A DNA stretch of 64,000 nt from Paraspadella gotoi (GCA_051294375.1 CM119263.1:9354432-9418431), one strand, 5' to 3'. Counted from the first letter of the stretch, positions 1 through 12,030 are shown. Program-made: numbers and translations. Notes: generated from the sequence alone by a model not told the origin.

Positions 1-300
1 TGTCGTCGTCTTCGTCGTCGTTTTCGTCGTTTATAATATATTGACTCTTTCGTTTCCTTCTTATATTTATTATAAAGTTATAAAGTTATAAAGTTAAAGA
101 ATGAAAATAAAGAAGAAAAAACGATATTTGCAAACCAAAACGCCAAATAAATTATAATAAAAAAGTTGTAGGATCACAAGTGAAAGAAAAGCTAAGGCAA
201 AAACCGTTAAAAAAAAACCCGGTAAAATTGTGTTCTGCTGCTCTGATTGTCTATTCGTCCTAATCTTATCTCTTTTCTCCTTCCTGGGATTTTTTGAAAA
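1..300. other. AT-rich flank with no gene
   Basis: It opens with TCGTCGTCTTCGTCG-type triplet repeats (1-32), then short AAAGTTATAAAG repeats and A/T-rich sequence. I see no gene. Confidence 0.6.
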
Positions 301-953
301 GTTTATTTGTTCTTATGCTTTTCTTTTTCCCCATCTTATCTTTCAATTCTCGCCTTCCTCTTTCCCTCCCTCTTCGTCACTCCCATCTCTTTCTCTTCAA
401 TCTCCATCTCCTCTCAGACTTCCTCCCCTCAGCCCCCTCTTCCTCCCTCCCCCTCTCTCTCCTCTCCTCCACTAATTTTCAGCGAACAAAGAAAGTGAAA
501 TTGGTTTATGTCGGCGACTCAGCTTCGAGCGAGAGTCAACCAAAGCAAGAGGCAATAAATATCAACTTTATTGGGAGAGGATCGTTTTTTAATTTGAGAA
601 CAACATGGGCCTCTCTCTCTCTCTCTCTCGCTCTCTCTCTTTCTCTCTCTTTCTCTCTCTCTGTCTCTCTTTCTCACTCTTTTATTTCTTTTTTCCTACG
701 CTACATATTTTTGTGTGAGCGCATGTGCATTTTTCCCGCTCGATAGCTACCCAGTAAGATTTTCACGGGAGTATTATATTAAATACATTTCTAGTTTCTA
801 CAGTTACGAAAATTATTTTTAGACCATATACTTATTTGTTTAAATTTTTTTAAATTCAATATCATTTTCGATTTTAAACGGATAACGGACCGGAGATCAA
901 TGAACCTAAACAAGATGTACAACTGAGGAAAAAAAAACGGGTTAAGATTTTAA

Positions 954-978
954 NNNNNNNNNNNNNNNNNNNNNNNNN
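954..978. other. Assembly gap, 25 N
   Basis: Exactly 25 N. The flanks are inverted copies of each other: GTACAACTGAGGAAAAAAAA (about 917) before it and the reverse complement at about 1170-1208 after it. This local hairpin probably caused the break in assembly. Confidence 0.97.
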
Positions 979-1040
979 ATAGAGACGGGATTAAATAGTT
1001 ATTACCGCGGTAAACCGCATGATGAGAATCGTTGGTTGGT

Positions 1041-1136
1041 TTAGAGAGAGAAGAGAGAGAGAGAGAGAGGAGAGACGAGAGAGAGAGAGAGAGGAGGAGA
1101 TGAGAGAGAGAGAGAAAGAGAGAGAGAGAAGAGAGG
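1041..1136. repeat. (GA)n microsatellite
   Basis: Imperfect GA repeat with occasional GG, GC and AT interruptions, inside the left palindrome arm and just right of the 25-N gap. Confidence 0.9.
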
Positions 1137-2660
1137 GTATGGAAATTCTTTACGAGGAAAACCGCAAGATTAAAATCTTGTAACACCGTTTTTTTTTCCT
1201 CAGTTGTACCCAAATTTTCAATTACCTAGATGAAAGGGTCACGACTCATTTTATTAGGTTCCCTTTTTTTCCTTCCCTTTCTTTCCCTTCTTTTTTTGTC
1301 TGTAGAAGACATGGGATTGATAAACCTGAAAAAACTTGACCGCGAAAGGAACTCTCCAGAGTTCCAAGTGATCGAGTACTATTGCGGTTTTTCTTGATCG
1401 TAATTTATATGTGGAATTAATTTAAAGGATTTTTAAATAAAATAATGATTTTAAATAATATGATTTTGATTTTGGAATATATTTTTGAGTAGACTTTATA
1501 TTTTTTTATTAAAACCTTTTATTTTTAATAAATTTTATTAATAATATAATATTATATAATATAAAAATATAAAGATGATCATTAGTTTTTTGATAAAATA
1601 CTTACTAAAGGTTATTCCTAAATTTTGTGAAGAATAAAATATTAAAAAAATAATATTTAGCAGTACTTACTGAAAATAAATCAAAAACACATATTAAAAC
1701 TTTTAAAAACTAAAAGAAATAAAAAAAAATGATTAAAATTATAATTATATTCCTTCATAACTTTTAGAATTTTTGAGCTCTTTATGGCCTTTTAAATATT
1801 GAAAATTTTCTGACTCATTTAATAGGTTCTTTTTGGTCTTTAAAAGACATTAAAACTGTCATAAACCCTAAAACTTGATCGGAAGGAACTTCTCAAAGCT
1901 TCAAAGAGTAATAGTCCATCCTTATTTTTGCCAAAATTGAAGCTTTGAGAAATGGAATTAAAAATATTTATTTTAAAGTTATTAGATGTTTAGTTATTAG
2001 AAAAGTTATAGTAACTTTTTAGTGGGTGCGAGTGCTTGGGGGAGCAATTTCAAATCATTATTTTTCTAAGTTGGTGGGTAGGTTTGTCGTTTCTGTCAGG
2101 TCTATCGACTTAAATTTTAAATGTTCATAACTCGTTTTATGCTATATAATTTTTAAATAATATTTGATCAGGAATGTGGGATAATATGTATTTATGAAAT
2201 GTTATAGGTCGTGCTTGGCAGGTGATTATATAAAAATTTAATTATATGACTATCTTTTAACTTATAAAATATAAATAGTCAATATTTAAAAAGTGGTGAG
2301 TACTATTAAATGCATACAAGTTAATATAGTCAAAACGTTGTGTTTAATCTTTTTTTTCATTATATTTTTTATATTAATTGGAAAATGAAATTAATTAGCA
2401 ATAAACAATTTTATCAACAATAAAGGTCGGATATATTTTACTCTTGCTTTTTCGAGTCTTCATCAGCGGTTTGGGACTCAACAGATTTTGGGTTTCACAA
2501 ACATGGAGTTTGTTGAGAAGAGAGAGAGAGAGAGGAAAGAAAGTTTTCCAACAAAGAATTAAGAAAAGGATAGATTTGGGAAGACAAGAGAAGGTGAGGA
2601 TAGTGAAGGAGAGAGAGTGAATAAATTGAAACTGGTAAGAGAGAGAGGGAAAAAATTCAC

Positions 2661-2859
2661 TACATTTTGGGCATTTTGCAGCTCTTTTCTTTACTTATTT
2701 TCCCTTACTCTTATCTTATCCTTCCCTAACACTTTATTTTCTGTTTCATTTTTTACTTACATCTCATATCTAACTTATTTACCTTTATATTATTTATTTC
2801 TTTTAGTTTAAAATTAAGTTTGCTTATTTAATTATCTTTGTTGTATATTTGCTTAATAT
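2661..2859. other. Central spacer of the first palindrome
   Basis: About 200 bp of T-rich sequence separates the two arms. A 64-codon hydrophobic open frame across it is a by-product of the T-rich composition. Confidence 0.6.
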
Positions 2860-5160
2860 AATAATTTTTTCCCTCTCACTTCTCTCTATCTTCTATCTCT
2901 TTTACTTTAGTTTCAAATTTATTCACTCTCTCTTCTTCCCTATTTCTCACTAACCTATTCCTCATTTTCTGAACCACTATCTTGTTCTTCAGATTCTTTT
3001 GGTTGGAAGGGAATCTTTTGTGAAACCGAAATCTGTTGAAGTTAAAACCGCCTAAAGAAGATCATAAAAGCTAGAGTCGAAACCTTTTTATTAATAAAAT
3101 CGTTGTTAATGCTGAATAAAAACTTGTTTCTTTTATATCAAAGCCTTTATAAATAAGTTGAACCACATTAATTAAATGCTTCATGCATAATTGCTTCATA
3201 TGTTCTATTGTACTTTGGAAATTTCTTTCCATAAATACGACATAAGACTAACCTGCCAGTTTCATTTACTCATAATTATTACTTTTTTTTATATTAAGAT
3301 TCAATCAACTAGTCATAAGGTTTTTTCCTCAATTTTTTCCCTTTTTTTGTGTTTGACTTAAAGGGAAAGAAGGGTTTTGATTGAATTTGTTCTGAACTGA
3401 ATCAATCATTCTGTTTAAACTATAGTATAATAAACTTGAACTGTAGTTAATAAGTTCTTATTATAAGTTTAACACTAGTTTAGACCTGCCCAATAAAATA
3501 AAAAATGATGCATTCAGCCAGACAATGCAGCAAGCCTTACCATATACTAATTTACTTTCTTACAAACACACCACTCTCATTCAGCGTCATTACTTAAATC
3601 TCCACAAAAGAGTCAAAAATATTCTAAAAGAAGGAAGAAAAGTTTGTTTGCCTACATTTTCCCTAGGAATATAATTTTACATATACTCTTATTTATTTTC
3701 TTTTATTAAATCTATACTAATGCCATACTAATTAAATATAATATTTTCCCCTTAGTTTTATGTTTGATACATATTCACCAAAACATTATTGATCAATGAA
3801 TATATGCAATACTAGGCAATCTAATAAAGAGGCAAAGACCAAGTATGATTTCAAAATTTTTACTTTAATTTTTTATGAAATACTGTTTTAGATTTTTGAA
3901 TCTGTTATAAAAACAATATAAAGTTTAGCAATTTCTTGGAGGAAAACAACTTTACTCATGGCACAAAAGTAAATAAATTTGCGGCCAATTTCCAAACACT
4001 GTTTGATATTTACTAATTTTAACCTTTTTTTTTTTTAGGTTTTTAAAAATTTAATATTGTGTATTTTGGATTTTATTTTAAAATACTGCTAAATATTATT
4101 TTTTTAATATTTATTTCTTCACAAAATTTAGGAATAACTTTTAGCTAAGTATTTTATCAAAAAACTGAATGATCATCTTATTATTTTTATGTTTATATAA
4201 TATTATATTATTAAGTAAAAATTTATTAAAAATAAAAGGCTTTAATAAAAAATATTAAAGTTCAAGCAAAAATTATATTAAAAACCAAATCAAAGTTATT
4301 GATTTAAATAATTTATTTTATTAAAAAATCCTTTAAATTAATTTCACATATAAGATTACGATCAAAGAAACAACCGCAAAAGTACTCGATCACTTGTGAA
4401 ACCTCTGGGAGAGTTCCTTTCCCCGGTCAAGTGTTTCAGGTTATATCCCAGTCCCATGATCCGCATGAAAATAACTACTATATATATTGCGGTACTGAAT
4501 CAGTGGGTGGTTATCTTTGGTTAGGTCTGTATGTTTAACATGAAAATTGAATGAATTATCTATCCTATATGGTTATTAGAATAGATTTATTAACAATTAC
4601 TAGTGAATTATTATGTGTGGTAGACTCCGAGGGAGGAAAAAAATATTGATATGCTAAAAATATAGACCAGCCGTGGAAAAAAGAAAAATTATCGAGGAGA
4701 AAAAATAATGACGACGCACCGTCTCGAACTTCTCTGGAGGAAAAGAGAGAAGACAAAGAGAGAGCTCGAACGAGAGAGAGATTGAGGGAGAGAGAGACAG
4801 AGAATAGAGAAGACGGATCGAGAGAGGACTCGTGGCATGTGTTCGTAAGATTTAAAAAAGGATATCTCAATAAGTTGATATTTATTGTTTTGCTTTGTAT
4901 GGTTGATTTTCTGAGTGACGTAGGAATAAACCATTTCATTTTCTTGTGTGAAATTAAAGTGGAGGTTTTAGGAAGATGAGCAGAAGGGATGGAGGGATGA
5001 AAGAGGCGCGATTTCCAGAGGAAGTCTCGAGAGGAGATGGAGATTTGAAAGTAGGAAGAAAGAAGGATGGGATGAGTAGAGCGGGGAGGAAGGGAAGGGA
5101 GAATTGAAGATAAGATGGGGGGGAAAAGCGAAAGAGCTAAGAACAATAATTTTCAAAAAA
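2860..5160 (-). repeat. Right arm of the old 4.9-kb palindrome
   Basis: This is the inverted partner of the left arm. The best preserved portion is 4095-4450, which mirrors 1325-1680 over about 350 bp, so those segments could also be read as long terminal inverted repeats of a 3.1-kb element nested in the larger symmetry. The outermost part (4700-5160) is a purine-rich mirror of the pyrimidine-rich 300-760. The ORF on the minus strand here is low-complexity Ser/Pro/Leu and is not believed to be coding. Confidence 0.8.
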
Positions 5161-5400
5161 AAAAATTTCAGGGGAAAGGAAATAAAAAAAGAGAATAGAT
5201 GACGAATAGAATAAGGCCAAGAAAAATTTAGGTTTTTTTTTAAGTTTGCGTTTCTTGTGATTTACCTTATATATTTTTATTATTGGCGGGTATTTGTTTG
5301 GGCAAAATAAATCTTTTTTTATTTTTTTTAACATAGTAGCTCATAAACTATAAATAATATAGACGAGAAGAGCTGGTCTATATAGTAGAGAGCATTACCG
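5161..5400. other. AT-rich stretch, no gene seen
   Basis: Homopolymer-rich A/T sequence just outside the palindrome. Nothing recognisable. Confidence 0.5.
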
Positions 5401-5560
5401 CTCTGTCTGCAAAGTGTTAACGTCTACACCCTCGACGTAGCGCATTAGATAAAGCGCAGCGACAGTGAGATGACTGGAACGACGACGAATTATTTGCCTT
5501 GAAACGAAAATTTGCACACGCTTCGTTCGCTTCGCGAGAAAATGACGGCGGCATTAACGT

Positions 5561-5827
5561 GTGAGAGAGAGAGAGATGAGAGAGGAGGACTCTCGCTCTT
5601 GCACTCTCTCGCTCTCTCTCTCTCTCTCTATACGTTTTCTTGATCAATCGGTGTCAAAGCGGAAGAAAATTCTCTCAGAAAAAGATATGATATTCGAGGA
5701 GGACGACGAATCCGCGCGAAGGATCTTATCTTCTGACCGCAAGAGGGACGAGACGACGAGTTTCGATTTCCCTTTTGTTGTCGAAGGAATTTCGCGGTTA
5801 GTTCCATCAAATGATATGTTAGGATGA
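5561..5827 (+). CDS. Unrecognised small ORF, 88 codons
   Basis: The first third (MREREMREED and the Ser-Leu run) is just translated GA/CT repeat. The rest, beginning near SVSKRKKILSEKDMIFEEDD, has mixed composition with charged residues and CG-containing codons and could be a genuine coding exon or a 46-residue protein starting at MIFEEDDESARR (5688). It matches no family I know. The opposite strand is also open for 83 codons across the same place, which weakens the case. The surroundings (5410-5600) are CG-richer than the background and might be a promoter. Confidence 0.25.
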   Translation: MREREMREEDSRSCTLSLSLSLSIRFLDQSVSKRKKILSEKDMIFEEDDESARRILSSDRKRDETTSFDFPFVVEGISRLVPSNDMLG

Positions 5828-6585
5828 CAAATACATTGTGTACAACACCGAGAGAGTATTGCTATCTTGATGTCTTGAAGGAGGGATGGAGGCATTAACC
5901 AATTAACTCATAGCCCGTCCTAAGTCTGACGACAGGATATCTTGTTTATGAAAATAAATAGATATTTTTTTGTGTCAAAATTGTAAAATTCCTATGTAAA
6001 GTTTCACTGATATATAGATATGATAAATAATAAAATTTGAAGTTCCCATAAGAGCTTCGTATATCCTTAGCTTTCATTCATAGGATCCCAAATAAAAATA
6101 TTCAAATGAAACTTTTCCATTCTAAATATAAGCATTTAAATTTTGCCGTATTTTAACTGAAAGGGAATGTATATGTTCATGGCCATGAATAAACGAGCAA
6201 TATTAAAAGTTGTTTTGGGGTAAAGGGTCAATGCTTGGTTCAACGAGCCGGAAAAAATATATAAAAAGTGAATAAAAATACTAGAACGAGAATATTCTTT
6301 TATCTCTCATTTGGTTTTTTGTATATTGGTTTTATTCCTCAATACTTATTCACAGATAAGTTAACCGAGACAGTCAGTAGGACGGACAGGCAGACGTGCA
6401 GATTGAGAGAACTCCAGAAAGACAGGAAAAATTAAAAAAGACATACAAAAAAGTAAAAAGAATTCAGCATTAACTATTAATTATTACGTATTTCCGAATA
6501 CTCCTAAAATACTTATATATCGTCCTTCAAGACTCTCATGAAATAATTTTTAGGCAACAGGCAGATTCGATGTTATTTCGTTGCT
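5828..6585. other. AT-rich stretch, no gene seen
   Basis: Unique-looking A/T-rich DNA with short homopolymers. No ORF, hairpin or repeat that I can support. Confidence 0.5.
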
Positions 6586-6587
6586 AA

Positions 6588-6591
6588 AGAG

Positions 6592-6650
<59 letters not shown>
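6588..6650. repeat. (GA)n microsatellite
   Basis: Nearly perfect GA dinucleotide tract of about 60 bp. Confidence 0.95.
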
Positions 6651-6651
<1 letters not shown>

Positions 6652-7227
6652 AAAGACGAGGAACAAAAACGAAGATAAAATTCAAACACGATTTGGTGGA
6701 TTAACTGTTTCCTCTGAGATTTTTCTTCGTCGAGCGGATGCGCTTGTCATCCTTCGCCTAAATATTTTTTGGCTAAACATTTACTAAATATAAGTCGTAA
6801 ACTGAAGGAAAAAGACGAACTTTTCTTTTTATTTTTGTGCAAAGTTTAATAATTTTCAGAAATTCACTGGATTTAAAAAAAAAACCGGATTAATGCACAA
6901 AAGAAATAAATGCTAATATAAACGAAAAAAAAACAACCTTGAATTTTCAAAGAAAATAAAAAGAAGAAAAGAAAATCAAAGGAAAATTAAGAAAAGAAAT
7001 AGTAAAAAAAAGGATAAAAGAAAAAAAAAGATTACTTTTCCTTTTTTTTCTTCGTTCCTTCTTGTTACTTCTTTTTTTTTTTGTATTCATGAAAAGAGGA
7101 AAACAATCTAATCCTCTCTCTCTCTTTCTCCCTTTTCTTCTCTTTACTTCTCTTACCGTTAATTTTTTTTCTCGATTTTGTGAGAAAACTTGAAAAATTG
7201 CAAGATTTTCAGTGTTAAGATGACCCT
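6651..7227. other. A-rich non-coding stretch
   Basis: A-rich sequence with AAGAAAAGAAAA runs. The long minus-strand frame here is Lys/Arg-rich low complexity joined across N bases and is not believed to be coding. Confidence 0.5.
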
Positions 7228-7239
7228 GAGAGAGAGAGA

Positions 7240-7395
7240 NNNNNNNNNNNNNNNNNNNNNNNNNNNNNNNNNNNNNNNNNNNNNNNNNNNNNNNNNNNNN
7301 NNNNNNNNNNNNNNNNNNNNNNNNNNNNNNNNNNNNNNNNNNNNNNNNNNNNNNNNNNNNNNNNNNNNNNNNNNNNNNNNNNNNNNNNNNNNNNN
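7240..7395. other. Assembly gap, 156 N, inside a (GA)n tract
   Basis: GA repeat is present on both sides (7229-7239 and 7396-7422). The break is plainly caused by the microsatellite, whose true length is unknown. Confidence 0.97.
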
Positions 7396-7518
7396 AGAGA
7401 GAGAGAGAGAGAGAGAGAGAGATTCTTCCCGCTTCTCTTGGCAGCGTCGCTGTGCAATTAGCTTCAATCGTGGCATTATTCGAAGCAAGAGCCAAGAAAA
7501 AAATTGAAAATAAAGACT

Positions 7519-8112
7519 AATCTGAGATTTAAAACGTTTTTTTCTCTTTTATAAGTAAGGGAGAAATATTAAAACAAAGTATTTCTAAAACTTAAGAAAA
7601 AAAAAATATATCCGTATACATTCCCGAAAGAAAAAAGAAACCGAATGGCCGAATCAGATTAAATCGATATTTTTTCAAGACCGAAATATTTAAAAAAAAA
7701 AAAATTAAAATAAAACAAAACAAACGAGAAAGAAAAAAAAAGTAAGATCGAAACCGAACGGCCTGATTATTAATACTCCTAGGGGGTGAAAATGGGGGGG
7801 AGGCGAGGGGGGCGTAGGCAAGAAATGCAATCTCCTCTCGAAAAAAAAAATATTGCGGCCAAAATGGAGAAAGGGGGTTTTGCGATCGAAGGGGGAAAAA
7901 AAAAACCTTTAAAAGGTAGGGGGGGAAGGATCGAGGCGAAAATGGCCGATGACCGTATCCGTCACTGCGTTTTTTCTTCGCTTCCCCCCCCCCTCATTGC
8001 AAGAAGCCCCCTCATTCAATCGCTCCCCCTCTCTCTTCTCTTCTTCTCTTAGAGGAAACCGTAAAGGAACGAAAAATGCCAGTCTTTCTCAAAGAATGGC
8101 GAAAAGAATGGC
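7519..8112 (+). repeat. Unit U, first copy of a 0.6-kb direct repeat
   Basis: It matches 18292-18890 in the same orientation, base for base apart from one-nucleotide indels, for example in runs of A, G and C. Landmarks are CTGAGATTTAAAACG, GAACGGCCTGATTATTAATA and GGTAGGGGGGGAAGG. Frames through it are Gly/Lys-rich and shift between the copies, so I do not call a gene. Confidence 0.85.
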
Positions 8113-8630
8113 AACGGTCGCGAGAGAGGAAGAAAAAAGAGAAGAGAGAAGAGAGAAGAAATAGGAAGAAAAAGAGGCTGCCAAAAGGAGGGCGAGATTA
8201 CGATCCGCGCTCTGAAATATCGCGCCGTCATTATGCGAGGTCGTTTGGGTCGTCGCCTTCGCCGGCGCTCGTACATCATTGCGACGAATCACGAAACTGG
8301 GAACGGAGCGCCGGTGGAGGAGAAGGGCGCCGATCGAGGAGGGCCTTTCACCGGCGCCGTAAGGAAAAAGACAACTTGCAGTCGATACAATAATTTGCAA
8401 GGAAAGACAATAATAAATACTATTACATACGAAATATTATGAGATTTATCGTCGAATTAGGCGTATGTAGAAGAATAATATCTGAATCTAATTGTTTTGG
8501 ACGCCAATACGGTTATTATATAAATAGCTTTTTTAAAAAAATTGTCATTTTTAAATTCTTTTTAAACGTTTTTCACAGATTCGGCAGAGATTGACGTCAC
8601 CGGCCGATTTCTTTTTTTTATCCTTTTTTA

Positions 8631-8657
8631 GGCTGTCCGCGTCGGACGAGGACAGCC
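8631..8657. other. Perfect 8-bp-stem hairpin in a CG-rich patch
   Basis: GGCTGTCC (8631-8638) and GGACAGCC (8650-8657) form a perfect stem around an 11-base loop, TGACGTCACCGGCC lies just upstream, and the hairpin is preserved in the inverted copy. TGACGTCA is a CRE-type palindrome. The patch at 8180-8370 is also CG-rich and ends in a GTAAGG donor-like site at about 8361. It could be a promoter or first exon, but I cannot attach a gene. Confidence 0.35.
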
Positions 8658-9184
8658 GCGGCGTGATTGCTCCCGTCCGCTCATCCGGGCACAACTGTCA
8701 CGATTTTATGACTGGAAATTAATAAAATCAAAACGAGGATTCGGTTTCGTCTCAATTTTTTTTTTTTCGGTTCGTCCCAACGATACGTCCTCATCCGAAC
8801 TTACCCGCCCCTTCCAGCTTGGAACATTAAGCCTGCTTCTTCTCACCAAATTTTTCGCGTCTTCTAATCTATCGAAATCTATGCAGCTTTTCCTAAATTG
8901 TTATACATTTCAGTGCTGTTGCTGTACAATGTATCAATGTTTAAATGTTTTTATTCCGGCTTTCTAGTCCTGACCTTTCCTGACCTATAATCTCCAACCT
9001 CTTACCTCAGCCGAGGGCCCACTAGCAAGACTCTACTTACCCAAGACCCCACGCGTCGCAACCCTATCTACCTCACCATTTTCGATTCTCATTCATCTCT
9101 CACCTTTCAGGCTTCATTATGCGATTCCGCCAAAACGGACGCGATAAACATCCGAAAATGCCAGGGAAATTGATTTATTCTAGA

Positions 9185-9187
9185 GAA

Positions 9188-9222
<35 letters not shown>

Positions 9223-9273
9223 GAAGAGAGAGAGAGAGAGAGAGAGAAGGAGAGAGAGAGAGAGAGAGAGAAG
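9185..9273. repeat. (GA)n microsatellite
   Basis: GA tract with G and AA interruptions; mirrored at 25590-25678 as (CT)n in the inverted copy. Confidence 0.93.
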
Positions 9274-9717
9274 TACTGACCAGAGACTTAGATTACTTTG
9301 CACCGAATGGCAAGATAGAACGAGACGACGGAGAGAGACAGACCAAGAGAATAACTCAACTAAAAACGTGTCCTTATCTCTGCCACCTTCAGACTTTAAA
9401 CTTTGGAGAGAAAAGATTTTTTTTTTCATTAAATTTGTCAGAAGAGAGAAACTCAAAGTCTAGACGGTCTTAGCGAAAACCCGCGAATTTTCGACCAAAA
9501 AGGTTAGTTCGTCCTTTGCCCAACTCCACTAGTAATTAGAATGCACTTTTGTTTCGCTCAGAATCTTTTTGTTTCGGGATATTGCATATATGTATTAGTT
9601 TAAAAGTTGGTAAGTGAGCATTGACAATCATCCGTTTCTCATTCTCTGTTTCACATTCCCTCTTCTCCCTTCCCTTGTCCCTTTAAATTCCCTACATACC
9701 TCCACCGATTTCCCAGT

Positions 9718-9720
<3 letters not shown>

Positions 9721-9764
<44 letters not shown>

Positions 9765-9780
9765 TCTCTCTCTCTCTCTC
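9721..9780. repeat. (CT)n microsatellite
   Basis: CT tract with a TTCTCTCG interruption; mirrored at 25074-25132. Confidence 0.93.
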
Positions 9781-10092
9781 CGCAAAGACAAGAGAGAAAC
9801 CGGCGAATTTTTTCTCCCTTTTTTCCCCTTTTTTTTCTATTCTTTCGACTTTTTTTTCTCGCGATGTCTGTGCTCCAGCAGTTGCTAAGTGTTTTCGCAT
9901 GGCAACGCAACTCGTGCCTCCCCTCTTCCTCCTCCTTCGCCTCCCTCCTTTCCAGACATTTTTTACTTTATTTTCTTCCTTTTTTTTTTCCTTTTCTTTT
10001 GCACCAACGCGCCGCGTTGCACTCCAGACGGCGGCATCCGCGTAAAAAAAGCAAGAAGATGAGAGGAGGAGGAGGAGGAGGAGCGAGAGGAG

Positions 10093-10410
10093 ATGGCAGG
10101 GGAGGAACAGATGCTGCTTGCGTTGGCGTCTGCCGCCGCCGGAAGCAGATGCAGCGGCGTGGAGAAGACGCGGCTGCGAGACGAGAACCGGACATCCGCC
10201 GACGAAAGCCAAGACATGAGGTTTTTAGAGAGAACGAGACTCGAGCCGACTGCACGTCTGAGTCCCAGTCTGGGTCTCAGTCTGGGTCTCAGTCTGGGTC
10301 TTAGTCTGGGTTTCATCTGGGTCTTAGTCAGGGTCTCGAGAGATGTCTTCTTGTTATCAGTCTCGACCTGGTTCGACGTGCCCAGTTTTTTAAGTACCAT
10401 TTCCGAATGA
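10093..10410 (+). CDS. Unrecognised 105-codon ORF containing a translated minisatellite
   Basis: The frame begins MAGEEQMLLALASAAAGSRC, continues with a charged stretch, then four LSLG-type repeats that are the translation of the 12-bp minisatellite, and a hydrophobic tail. I recognise no domain. In the inverted copy (about 24420-24740, minus strand) the same region is frame-shifted by one-base indels, so either it is non-coding or one copy carries sequencing errors. The opposite strand and other frames are also open because the region is GC-rich. Confidence 0.2.
   Translation: MAGEEQMLLALASAAAGSRCSGVEKTRLRDENRTSADESQDMRFLERTRLEPTARLSPSLGLSLGLSLGLSLGFIWVLVRVSRDVFLLSVSTWFDVPSFLSTISE
10258..10340. 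repeat. 12-bp minisatellite, first copy
   Basis: About six units of TCTGGGTCTCAG with point changes. The 12-bp unit is a multiple of three, so reading frames pass through it. Confidence 0.85.
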
Positions 10411-10572
10411 AATAAGGAATCAGTTTTATTTTCGCGCGAAATTGTTAAAATTAGGACAAATGTGGGCAAACAGCATTTCCCAGGCATTTGCACCTCATGC
10501 GTGCAGCCTTTGACCTCGGCCTTCGACTAGGTTTGCGTTTTAGATCGGTTTTTCTGACATCGACGCCCCCTC

Positions 10573-10573
10573 T

Positions 10574-10646
<73 letters not shown>
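10573..10646. repeat. (CT)n microsatellite
   Basis: Perfect or nearly perfect CT repeat of about 74 bp. Confidence 0.95.
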
Positions 10647-10648
<2 letters not shown>

Positions 10649-10799
10649 TCTTCTCTAACGTTTCCTATTGTTTTTTCTTTCTCGACGTTCCCAAGAGGTT
10701 ATTCTCTCTGTCTCTCTCACTTTCCGCTGCTTCTTTTTCTTTCTTTCTTCCTGTCTCCTCTTCTGTTTCTCTTTCTCTTCGATAATGTCTTTCCCTCTC

Positions 10800-12030
10800 C
10801 ACCCTGGGTCTTTCATGTTGTCTTCTTTGTAACCAGTAACCGTATAATTAAAAACTAGCTCAGAATTTTTTTTTCTGGGATTTCAAATTCACATTCAAAA
10901 ATCCATAATGTCATAAAAAAATCAGATTATTCAGTTTAGTAATCCGTGTTGTCTTGTTCTCAACAAAAATACGAATCATGGCTTCAAGTAGAAGATCTTA
11001 CATTTTTTACTCATGGAATACAACCGGGAGGATCTTTAAAAACCTCGGATCTTGGAAAAGAACGGAAAAATCCTAAGGCAGTCACGAAGCAACATAACAA
11101 TTAAGGAAAGTCTTTATTGGCTATAGCATTTAATAAGGCTCGGAAAAAATTAGAGAGAAAACATGGTGAATTTAAGGTTTTTCTTAAAAGAAGGCTTACA
11201 ATATTTATAAATTAAAGTTGCCAAGTACACACTATATGACTAAAAAATATTTGCAGGAATAAGATTTTTTTTTAAAATATTTTTCTTTAAAACTTGGAAA
11301 ATTTAAATCCTACAACGAAATCCTTATCAAATTGACACACATTTTTTTGGTTATCCAAATTCACGAAATAAGGGAAAAAAAATTTTCTAGCGGAAACCAA
11401 GTGACAATTTTGACAGGAAAAAAGAGAAAGAGAGATTTCAATTTTTTTTCAAAACTAGAATAAAATTGGAGAAAAAAAATATTGCTATTATTTCAAATTT
11501 TCTACGTGTGTATTTTGAGTCCGCAACCTGCGAAAGAGACAACGAATAGACCAAGCTGGCCAAGTAATACGACGCTAGGCAGATCACACTTGGCACACTA
11601 TGCACTCGGCAGAAGCATATTCCATACACGAGCGAAAAAAGTTGAGTACAACGACCCGAAATTGATTGTGTTAAAAGTGAGACCGACGCACTCGTCAATG
11701 GGAAACCCCTGAAAAAAAAAAACCATGGACTCAGAGGAGAGAGAAAAAAAGGAAGGAAAAAATTGAAGCATAAAAACCTCGTTTTTTTTTTAAAAAAAGG
11801 GATGACAATGCTTGTTGTGTTCGGTTTTTTCAACCCTACGGCTCGAGTCAAAATTCAGCCCCGGGGCGAAACTCAACTTTTTTTTACCGCTTCTCTCAAA
11901 TTAAAAAGAAAAAAAAAGAAAAAAAAAACCAGCGAGAGGGGCGGCCGGAGGATACGGGGGTGATTGGGTACACCGATCTTCTAATGGTGGCTGACAGAGG
12001 TAGCCCGTGATGGAATAGGTTTCGTGCATA
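10800..12030. other. AT-rich non-coding part of unit L
   Basis: A/T-rich sequence with homopolymers, mirrored at about 22780-24030. The minus-strand frame near 11440-11850 is not supported: it has a different length in the mirrored copy and no family signal. Confidence 0.45.

Larger units (their letters stand above)
300..2660 (+). repeat. Left arm of an old 4.9-kb palindrome
   Basis: Block after block matches the reverse complement of 2860-5160 in mirrored order. Examples: CCCATCTTATCTTTCAATTC (about 330) against the segment near 5115; AATAAATATCAAC (about 555) near 4880; CTTGACCGCGAAAGGAACTC (about 1335) near 4420; the AT-rich 1380-1670 near 4095-4380; GGGTTTCACAAA (about 2490) near 3020; and GAGAGTGAATAAATTGAAAC (about 2615) near 2920. 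The arms are diverged by substitutions and indels, so the duplication is not recent and is not a read artefact. A shorter direct repeat lies inside the arm: 1235-1380 resembles 1810-1920 (GACTCATTTAATAGGTTC). No transposase ORF is seen. Confidence 0.8.

Noticed and set aside
4513-4535. miR-9-like TCTTTGGTTAGGTCTGTATG
   Set aside because: The seed and both ends resemble miR-9, but the middle differs and no complementary arm lies within 100 bp on either side, so no hairpin forms.
8076-8393. 105-codon Arg-rich frame in the CG-rich patch
   Set aside because: Broken by indels in the inverted copy, low complexity in the first half, and an equally long frame exists on the opposite strand.
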